A DNA stretch of 64,000 bases from Agrocybe praecox (taxonomy: Eukaryota; Basidiomycota; Agaricomycetes; Agaricales; Agrocybaceae): positions 2,232,001 through 2,296,000 of the forward strand of contig OZ024840.1 of NCBI GenBank assembly GCA_964017145.1. Reading direction: 5' to 3'. The position numbers were made by a program, and so were the translations under genes. Below, in pieces: positions 12,112 through 20,554 of the stretch; position 1 is the first letter of the stretch, and each line of letters starts with the position of its first letter. The notes beneath the pieces are model-generated. The model saw only the letters and a list, made by a program, of their open reading frames with translations, made no database searches and was not told where the DNA came from.

Positions 12112-12955
12112 ATGTCCGACGGAAAGGAGAAACAGAAAATCTTTGCCTATAGTGCTAGATGGATGGACCGCGTCTTTAACTCAAAGGATGTCACAGAGTC
12201 TCTCTTAGCACCAGAGCGCGAGAAAGGAAACATTACTTTCCGCGACTATGACGCATCTGTGCAGTTTCTTCCTGGCATTCACCGATACTACACTGTCTGT
12301 CCTCTCGATTACCTCGCTCGTCCTTCATTTATCTTATTATGAGAATTAGTTTTTGTTTACTCTCGGAGCTGTGCCCTTCTTCTTATTGCCTGGCCCGAAG
12401 AAGTGGAAACCTCAGCGGAGATTGGCTGTTGGCATGTCCCTCGGAATGTCGTGCTATATCCTGGGTAGAGTGACTGCACTCTCAGCGCATTTCAATTACT
12501 TGCGCTCCCTAGAAAATCCAGAAGGATTCGCAAGAGCTATGGAGAACATACAGAAACAACTCAATCACAATGACCCACCTGGCCTTGTTATACCTCGTCC
12601 CTACGAACCATCGTCTACCAATGATGGCTACTCAAGTCAAGTACCGGAAGAAGGTAATGATTGCATCTTTATGTTTAGTCTTTTTCTCATATTATTATCT
12701 ATATCAGATTCTTCTTTTATGCATGCAAGTGACTCACCTCCGATGCAGAAGATGCAGAGTAGTCAAAATACACCTACTTCAAGTAAATGGGATGAAATAC
12801 GAAAGAACAACTCTTCAGCTCACAGCTCGGCCTGGGATACCCTCCGTCAAAAACGCGAAAAAGAAAAAGTGGATACAGCGAAGAACCTCGATGAGCAGGA
12901 GAGCTTCTGGAGTGAGGACGGTCCTGATGGAAATACCACTCGCAATAGATCATGA
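12112..12955 (+). CDS. Small membrane protein of unknown function, weakly OCIA-domain-like
   Basis: Three exons: 12112-12294, 12350-12653 and 12708-12955, giving 244 residues. I do not recognise a characterised family. The N-terminus is soluble. Two hydrophobic stretches follow, FLFTLGAVPFFLLPG (near residue 62) and VGMSLGMSCYILGR (near 88). The segment LENPEGFARAMENIQKQL resembles the LENSPLGEAL region of OCIA-domain mitochondrial proteins, but the resemblance is weak. The C-terminal third is hydrophilic, with WDEIRKNNS and WDTLRQKREKEK. Intron 2 (12654-12707) is 54 bases without an in-frame stop, so its retention would add 18 mostly hydrophobic residues instead of truncating the protein. 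Confidence 0.65.
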
Positions 12956-13257
12956 TAATTTCAAACTACGCGCGAGGACACCAACCAAGTTCAATTTATG
13001 TATATTCATGGTATACTTTAAATTTGTTGTTACAGTTCATTACAAAACAACAAAAGGTATAAAGAGAAACGGAAACCCACAGTGATACAACTACACAAAA
13101 TCAAGAGTTGTCCGTGAAAACTGTTAAGATTGAGTTACAGTCCGTAGTTATTCGTCGCCGGAGAGCCCGAGGTATCTCTTCTTGGCCACCCCTGCGGTGG
13201 CATACTGGCACTAGAATATATGGGATGAGTTGAGGGAATTTGGCGCATTGACGATTG
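12956..13257. other. Tail-to-tail spacer between membrane protein and Zn2Cys6 regulator 1
   Basis: These 302 bases separate two convergent stops. They are AT-rich near 13000-13090, as expected for 3' ends. A minus-strand open frame crosses it but overlaps the last exon of the regulator in another frame and looks like a shadow. Confidence 0.5.
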
Positions 13258-15924
13258 TTACTCGTACGGTGGACTGATTGGCAAAGGGACCGCTCCTGAA
13301 CTTTCTTCACTTGCAGAACGCATTCCTTCATCTCTCCTAAATAACGTTGCGTGTGAAAATGGGAACAATGGCACGCCAACCTCGAGCGGCTGTTTTTGAG
13401 CAGTCATACGGACGATTTCGCGCATGAGGCCTTGTAACAATCTCTCCTGGCGAGCTTCAAGGGAAATCAGTAAGTCGACCGAAATGTATAAACTTGATAA
13501 CTCACTTCCTATTGGGGAACGTTGGCCATACTCCATCATGGCAAACCTACGAACATTCTGATAAGAGTGCAGTGCAATAGGGTGTATATTTACTTACCGT
13601 AGAACATTGATTTCGCCCCAGACAGTAGATTCTCTCTCGTTATCTCCGATCTCGATAAAGTATTTGCATAATTGGACTTGGACAACGGCAGCAAGATACC
13701 AGCAAATCTGTCAGATTTGTTCAGACGATCATCAAGGAGGATAGTAGACTTGATTTACTGTCACAAAGGGATGCAGTCGTCCGATGTCCAGAGAGGTGGC
13801 AGATAATGCATAATAAGCACCAAGAATGGACCGTGCAGAATTAACACATCTGGAAGTTGACTTATTTTGTGGATCTGTGAAATCGATGTATGGGTTGTGC
13901 AATGTGATGGTCGCTCTGTAGTCGCTTCAGTACCCCTTTAATAAGATCAAGGGAAAGGAAATGAACTTACGCATGTGGGATAATGTGGACCATATATAGA
14001 TCAGTGTCTAACGAGCTACCCTCGGGTGCGTCGGTGACATTCACCCCGTTATTATGTTTGTATATATGTGGGAGACTTTCCAGAAAGTCACAGGACACCA
14101 ATTGATCCAGCGCTTCAAAACCTGGCAGGTAGAAGGGGTTTTGGTGTCGACTGGGGGCGGTGGGTGCTCGGAGGTTTCCTCTGACGTTAAAATCTGTAAC
14201 TTTGCCAAAAAGCATGACAGACTTTATCAGGAGAAGAAACGAATCTGTATACTGAGGTGGGTGTCGGGTAAAAACATCTGGCGAGCAAAGGTCTTGCGGG
14301 TTGCTCGGGACTGGAGCCTGGAGGATTATGTGTCAGAGATACCAGCTCACTCGAAAACTTGTCTATGACAAACCTCTGATTCAAAATCTTCGGTTCTCAA
14401 TGGCAATTCAGTACCAAGGTCTTGTTCATCAATTGCATGAATCCACCCGCCGACGGATGCAATGCGGTCGAAGATGATGGTCATCCACCATGTCCGTCGC
14501 CTTGATTCTAAATCGCGCAAGTCTTTTGGTGGTGCTAAATATGCCCCAGGAGAATTGTTTCCGTGTGTTGAAAACGTGCCAGGGTAATTCAGACGCAGAG
14601 GCACAGCGACACGAGTTTGGAAGGCTGCAAATATCCAGACTTCTACCCATCGCCCTTCCTGGTAGAAATACCACGAGAGCATAATGCAAGCCTGCATAAC
14701 AGAGAAAATGTCTTCCCCACTGGCCATTGTTTTATCGATGTATTGACGCGTTTTACTTGCATGAAACTCTGCGAATTGATCGCGTCGCGTTCCGTCAGGC
14801 AGCGTTACGATGTTCTGCGGAGACCATCTTGAAGCAGCAGCGCACTAAAAGATTCCGGTTATATTTTAACTGTTAGACAGACGGTAAAAATTAACTCAAC
14901 GATAGCGTGAAGAATTGCTGAATGAGGAAAACCAGGGTCGCGGGGGGTTAACTGCATAGATGCCACAAATGAAGGCTGGTGAAGCACACGAGATCCGCAT
15001 GGGTCGCATCTAAAGAAAACATCGATGCTACAGATTTATGAGTTACCAACAAACTGTAAAAGGAGCGTAATAGCTTACTAATGATTCAGAGTCGTGGGGT
15101 CTGGTAAATCAGGATTCCATCCAGAAAACAATAGATCCATGAAAGGATCGGGATTTGACTGAACACTAACATTCTGCAATTCAGGACTTCTACTTGCGCT
15201 GCGGAATCTTGTCTCAGGACTGTCAGGCGCGATAAGGTTCATAACCGCCACATGCGGTAGAGTGATCCCTCCTGCATCAGACAATACACGGCCAGCAGAG
15301 GCACCCGAGACAACTGAAGGCGTCAAAGGACCACTGCGCGGAGAAGCCATCGTTTTCTCGTAGAGTTTGCTTTTCAATTCAGCTGGGCAAATATAAGCAA
15401 ATGTTACATCGCACGAGACAATCGCTTACCTATCTGCTCTTCAAGGTCTTTGATTTTTTCTACAGGGTCTGTGTCGGGCGCCAGTCTAAGACCTTCGACA
15501 GGGTCATAAGAACATTGGGGTTCCGTTGGATGTCTGGAAAGATAATGAGTTACGACTTCATGTGATCAAGAAAGAAACACACGCATAGCCAACTGGCGCT
15601 GGAACGCTGACAAGAGCTTGCCATTGCCTGAAGTAATGTTTAAATTATATATTAGAATGCTCTACACAATATGACACACTTGACACATGTACCGCAATGC
15701 GGACGAGCGGCATCACATTTCTGTAGACAATTATTGAGCGGAAAAATACAATCAATCTGACAATGTTACACACAAGTTTTCTTTTTCGACATGAGCGGCA
15801 CGCCTGTAGATACGATGGAGGAAAGAGATGAGACAGAGAATTCAAAGGACGAGGACGTTGCAAAACATACTTGGTTTCTACGAAGAGCAGGCCGGGTAGC
15901 GTTTGTACTAGGCGTCTTGGGCAT
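13258..15924 (-). CDS. Zn2Cys6 transcription factor 1 with fungal-specific regulatory domain
   Basis: Thirteen exons: 15924-15871, 15803-15774, 15720-15680, 15627-15583, 15533-15430, 15382-15079, 15027-14901, 14844-14374, 14317-13971, 13915-13759, 13707-13598, 13546-13506, 13454-13258, giving 675 residues. The zinc cluster uses C20, C23, C30, C37, C40 and C64. The loop between the last two cysteines is 23 residues, against 6-9 in the canonical motif. A short coiled coil (KIKDLEEQIAELKSKL) follows. The middle region carries the fungal-trans domain, with SRRRTWWMTIIFDR as its conserved centre. The zinc cluster is spread over four small exons. It is paralogous to the gene at 20555-23548, with introns at the same places after NQ and after RKL. 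Regulated pathway unknown. Confidence 0.85.
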
Positions 15925-16565
15925 GTCGGAGAGCGTGCCAATGGACTTGGCTTAATAAATATGTGCTGAAGAGAGTGGCAAGAACTGGAGAAGCTGGAAC
16001 AGAAGTGGTTTAAGCAAGAGAAGGGAAGATACTGGGAGTGATGTAGTAAGTGAATAAGATGGAGATTCAAATGAAAGAGGGGGGAAGCCGTGTCACACCA
16101 GGGTGATCGGAGTTTCTTTATTGAAGTAACAGTGATCCCAACATTCGAACACCCACATACACTTCAGGGATATCATATAGCCCGCCTATGTATTAACCTC
16201 ATTCTTTCACTCGGTCACTATTATCTACTATATGCCTACATCCTTTTCCTGTTCGAACGGTTTCAGAGTCCTACAACACCGTTGTCGTAACAACCAGTAT
16301 ATACTACTGCAACTGTTATCATGTCCAGAACATCTGAGAGCTAGGGCCGGTTTACCAGACCGCTACTTCCGAAAGAACGCGTATCAGTATGATGGTGTCC
16401 GTATTCTCCTTTCAAGTAGGCGTTGTAGAAAAAAGGCACAGAATACAATATCGTGATACAATCTAACAGACACTCCATGTACAAGTTAGGATCTGCGTTA
16501 CAGCGACGTTAGTGTATGTAAAAGCTTTATCTATTCCGCAACTCAGAAATGGTGCTCAAGGCAAC
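15925..16565. other. Intergenic: promoter of Zn2Cys6 regulator 1, 3' flank of the YjbQ-like gene
   Basis: 641 bases between two minus-strand genes. Several overlapping plus-strand frames up to about 74 codons exist at 16090-16456, but they lack splice support or a family match. I see no RNA gene or repeat. Confidence 0.5.
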
Positions 16566-17394
16566 TTACAGAATTGTTGCAACAACCCGTCGACTGTGTG
16601 GATAATGTCTAAATTCTGTGAGATAAATTCCTGAAAAAATCTTTACCACCCGACTCGTGGTTAGGATACGACGAAAAGTACCTTGCCATGTTCCAAGGTT
16701 AAGACGACCATCGGTAATGGGGATGGTGATTGACGACCCAACCAGAGAGGCTTTCGTATGCGAGACCCTAGCGATAGATAGTCAGGAGATTTAAAGTATA
16801 GATAGAAACCCACGAACGAATCACTACGATAGTATGGTAAATCTGGTTGTAGCACGCTGAAGGTATCCTAGCACTCACTCAGGCCCTTCATCGGTGTGAA
16901 GCCATTTCAAAGATTCTGGAACGATGTGATCCAAGGCCATGTCCATATCTGCGGACTCGTTCGTCAATATTGCACGACACAGATTATGAGTTAAGGATCC
17001 AATTCGATAGTACCTTTTCTAACATCTGACGAAAAAGGCTTGATTATGTTGCTATTCGGTGCTGTACTACATGCAGTACACACCTTTATCATAGTTTTCA
17101 TTGACGGTCAAAGCAGCTGATGTATGTTGGCTTTAGTGATTATTTAGTAGCTTATGTTAGAGATACAGCTCATGGGAGAAAACAAAAACATACATGAAAA
17201 GGTAAAGCATTCCAACCTAGATTGTCAAAAGGAGTCAGAAGGGACCTTCCACTGACTTGTTGTCACCGTCGCAACTAATATCAACTGGCCTTTACGCTTT
17301 CCAGTCCTGGACGGATCTGAGCGAGAACTTCATCGGTTACCAAATGGCACCCCTTCGCTCGTTTAGAAAGAGTAAATGTAGTTTGCCAACCCAT
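16566..17394 (-). CDS. UPF0047/YjbQ family protein, 8 exons including 12- and 6-base exons
   Basis: Exons: 17394-17296, 17216-17194, 17130-17084, 17025-17014, 16948-16879, 16823-16818, 16767-16682, 16630-16566, giving 135 residues, a normal length for this family. The product reads through all family hallmarks: [67 protein letters not shown] and [12 protein letters not shown]. YjbQ proteins are small trimeric enzymes found in all domains. Some have been reported with thiamin phosphate synthase activity, but the physiological role is unsettled. The two tiny exons are needed to give VRKDMDM and GPDDS. Leaving out the 6-base exon keeps frame but loses two residues. The donor after it is GTTCGT. 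Confidence 0.85.
16818..16823 (-). other. 6-base exon in the YjbQ-like gene
   Basis: TGATTC between introns of 55 (16824-16878) and 50 bases (16768-16817). It changes GPEVSH into GPDDSVSH, matching the family sequence. Its donor is GTTCGT. Confidence 0.65.
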
Positions 17395-17862
17395 AACGGC
17401 TTTACAGAATTTGGGACTGCAACTTGAACTGAGTGAGTACGCGTGCAGGCCCTGGCAGGCGTGAAATTGACAAGTTATCTTCACTTTGTCCAAGTCGTTA
17501 CATAATCCTAGATGACGTCACGGGGTACATTATCGAGGACTTTTTCTTCTTCCAACTCGAGAATGAATGGCATAGGATCACAAACCAATACAATTTAACC
17601 GACTCTGAACGGGACAAAAACTTGGGGAAACCCGTGAGGCAAGTAAATTATGTTATAGGCTAGGTTATACAATAGATATACATGCGACAAATGTAAGTAA
17701 GAAACTAGAGGACATCGTTTTCCAGAGGTTTTAAAAACAATCCGAGACCCCCGATGCCAGCGCTAAACTCAGGAATCGGACGCGTAAAAGTTGCGCGTCC
17801 ATGGCTATGATCTTCATTCACGCATCTTGTTCGAACGGCGCATCATTTTGCATCGCGAGAGA
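17395..17862. other. Intergenic: promoter of YjbQ-like gene and 3' flank of YTH1
   Basis: 468 bases between two minus-strand genes. A plus frame of 76 codons at 17433-17663 has no recognisable similarity. Nothing else was seen. Confidence 0.5.
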
Positions 17863-18951
17863 TCACTGTTCGCCATATTTTTTCATCCTTTCACTGCCAC
17901 CACGATTGCCGGGTACATTGCGGTTTCGACAATGATTGGCGTAATGTCCCTTTTCACCACACTGACAGGGCATGTTAATAAATTTGGCAATCATACGTGC
18001 AATGTTACTCAATACTCACCTTGAAACACAGCACTTCGTCTAGATTACGCCTTGGTGGACCGATCATAGGATTTCCGGGGCCTCCTGGGCCTCCCGGTGG
18101 ACCACCACCACCACCTCTTTCGAAGTCAGCGTAGCGTCCATAGCCAGGAGGAGGAGGACCTAGATCTTTCGCAGAAGGAGGAGCAGGAGGGTCGTAAGCA
18201 CTTGGTGGGGGGATATTTGGTTTGGGACTATGTTTTCATTTAGTACAACGATAATTGAATCGATATTGAGAAAATACGTACTGGCCTCGAGGACACTCAG
18301 GGCCCAAGGGACAAAAGCCTGTTAAGTATGACTGACAAGCTACCTTTCGTATGTGTTTCCGCGGGCAGGTTGGACCTGTCCCCCAACAAATCAGTTATTA
18401 AGTCTATAGAAGTTGATATCCACGACATACCAAGTTTGCAGAACCCGCGATTATAATCGGGGCATTCCACTCGACGCTCCTTGGGATGCGCGTATAAGCA
18501 TTCATCTCCGGCGGAACAATAACCATATTTTGCGAACCACCAACATTCAGGCATTCGACGCAGGTTATATTCGTGTAAAAACTCGCAAGCATCTCCTTTC
18601 TTACATAGACCACGTAGCCAATGCTTGCAAACCGTTGACAACCGTTCGCGTTCGCGAGGATGAGTGGGCAATTGTCTGGGAGGTTGAAAATTCTGGGCGG
18701 AAGGAGCGGTATGGCGCAGAGGACAATGTAGGGGACCAAGAGGACAGCCAGCAGCGGTTAAGGCTAATCTACAAATCTGTTCATCTGGACGGCGTAAGTA
18801 TTCAGCATCAGAAAAGGACTGTGTACCAACCTTTATCCAGTTTCAAGCCAAGGTCGGTCTTGATGTGCGTTTCCACAGGGAAATTATTTTGGTGAAACTG
18901 AGGGTTTATGATATCGCGAAGTGCTGACGGACCGGCCAACAGTGAAGCCAT
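17863..18951 (-). CDS. YTH1: Yth1/CPSF30 mRNA 3'-end processing factor, five CCCH fingers plus zinc knuckle
   Basis: Five exons: 18951-18831, 18784-18431, 18375-18282, 18227-18020, 17961-17863, giving 291 residues. CPSF30/Yth1 is the subunit of the cleavage and polyadenylation complex that reads the AAUAAA signal. Five CCCH fingers are visible in order: C45-C54-C61-H65, CKHWLRGLCKKGDACEFLH, CWWFAKYGYCSAGDECLYAH, CPDYNRGFCKLGPTCPRKH and CQSYLTGFCPLGPECPRGH. A Pro- and Gly-rich linker follows. The CCHC knuckle CFKCGEKGHYANHC is split across exons 4 and 5. Yeast Yth1 lacks the knuckle while metazoan CPSF4 has one, so this gene keeps the animal-like layout. The AAG-GTAGCT at 18338-18346 looks like a donor, but reading through it is required for finger 5. 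Confidence 0.9.
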
Positions 18952-19134
18952 CGAAGGAGTACAAGAAGGTAGGCTAAGGTTAAGGACAAAAGACTCGACG
19001 GGTGGTGCACCGGTGGTGATTAAGCCTTGGCTCGCTGTATGTACATATCGATGACTAAGCCACGCTGCATTTACTCAGCTTCATTATTACCGTGTAATTC
19101 ATGTTCTACTCTACTACACACTGGCATAGAAAAT

Positions 19135-20250
19135 CTACCAGATACCAGCGACAACAGCATGACCTCCAGACCCATTCACCTTTGCGACAGATTCTTCTAC
19201 TTCTTTGATCCACGAATCAGGCGCCCATTTAGTTATCGCATTCGCGCCTATGCCGGACGCCTTCACCTCGACAAAGTATGTATTTTGGAATGGAATAGCT
19301 CCCAAGGAAGGCCTTCGGTCTATGCGGGTTGCAAAGAGGTTTAATATCCCAAGGTATCCTGAGATTCCGTGAGGATTATCTGTTGTCGGGGGTGGCATGG
19401 ACAGGCGGATCAGGGCCTTCGTTTGGTTTTCCGCAGAAATAACGTCAGGCACATTGGCTTCCCGGGAATGTGAAACGATGAAGAAACGCGTAAAATTTGC
19501 TTCAATGCATTTTAAAAATGGCAGATATGAAAGAGACACAAAGATACATACATCTTTCATTTTGAATGCCTGTGAAAAGAACTTCGAGGCCTTCAAACAA
19601 ACTTTCACATATTGAAGAACAGATAGCAGCACAATCTTCTCCGTTTTCTGATACTGCTTTGGCCGCAGCGGCCGTAGAAGATGTCTTTATTTTCTCCACT
19701 CCTGGTAATCTTTGTCCGATGAAGTCGCGACACTGTCCCAAAGCCTGTCCAATGTGATTGTTCGATTAACTGAGACAACATCTTCAAAGCGACGCATTTC
19801 ACCTGTTCGTGGCTCATTATTCGTTTGATTTGACAGAGCTGTACGCCTTTTTTAACCAACAAACAATGTTCTACTTTGAGCGTAATCTCCCCTCGAATAA
19901 ACCCTCCATCTTCGGATCTAAGGCAATCGTATGTTTCGACTACAGGCCCAAAGATCGTATTTTCTTGAGGAATGACTCCGAAAGGTATTTCAGGAGATAA
20001 GGCTGCCAGTACGTCTATGATTAAGGTGCAACGTCAGCATAGGCAACATTGTACAAAGTCAGTAGGAAATGTACCAGCCACCGAAGTTCTTTCATCATAT
20101 GTAGCTTGACTGCCAAAAGCTTTGAAGGCGGCCTGGTCATAGAAATTCCCAGCGGACCATTGCAGCCTCTCAAAAATGGCAACGCACCTCATGAGTATAT
20201 GTGCCCAATGGACCTAGAACTGCGACTCGAATTTTCACATCGTTCAACAT
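19135..20250 (-). CDS. PHA2: Prephenate dehydratase (phenylalanine biosynthesis)
   Basis: Five exons: 20250-20188, 20132-20075, 20014-19803, 19744-19552, 19499-19135, giving 296 residues. The enzyme converts prephenate to phenylpyruvate in the last committed step to phenylalanine. Seen: the N-terminal GPLGTYT (residues 13-19), the hinge FGVIPQENTIFGPV, the STAAAAKAV segment and the catalytic TRF triad at residues 179-181 in NFTRFFIV. The C-terminal 90 residues fit a diverged ACT regulatory domain: RIDRRPS replaces the usual ESRPS and the GALY motif reads GISGYLG. Feedback control by phenylalanine is therefore possible but not assured. Intron 3 separates SHEQ from ALGQCRDF and restores family sequence. 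Confidence 0.9.
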
Positions 20251-20554
20251 GGTTGTTCAAAGTTAGTGATATAGTGGCTGTCCGACATTGTGATGAGGTC
20301 ATCTGAACATAACATCGCTTGGAATACAAGTATTTGATTTATTTGCTCGCTGTAATCCATTAGTTGATGGGGTGTGGGGTGCTTCAATATAGTCCACTAA
20401 TCTGGAAAAGAATGTAACAAATTCAATACAAAATATATACAATTATTACATTATTACAGAAAGCTAAATGGATCTTAACAAGAGCACGACTCATTGGATC
20501 AGGTGCCAAAGACAGGATATCAGAAAGAAGTAAAGAAAAGAAAAAAGGGAAACC
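20251..20554. other. Intergenic: PHA2 promoter and 3' flank of Zn2Cys6 regulator 2
   Basis: 304 bases, AT-rich at 20380-20470 with TA-rich runs typical of a 3' end. I looked for a TGACTC Gcn4 site upstream of the PHA2 start and did not find one. Confidence 0.5.

Noticed and set aside
13101..13379. 92-codon minus frame near the 3' end of regulator 1
   Set aside because: It overlaps the last exon of regulator 1 in another frame and lacks any family feature.
16245..16262. GTTCGAAC resembling a tRNA B box (also at 17826)
   Set aside because: No A box at the right distance and no cloverleaf could be drawn.
16090..16456. Overlapping plus frames of 66 and 74 codons in the gap before the YjbQ gene
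   Set aside because: No homology, no intron signals that extend them, ordinary intergenic composition.
18338..18346. AAG|GTAGCT in YTH1 as a splice donor
   Set aside because: Using it would delete the fifth CCCH finger and leave no compatible acceptor; reading through gives the conserved finger.
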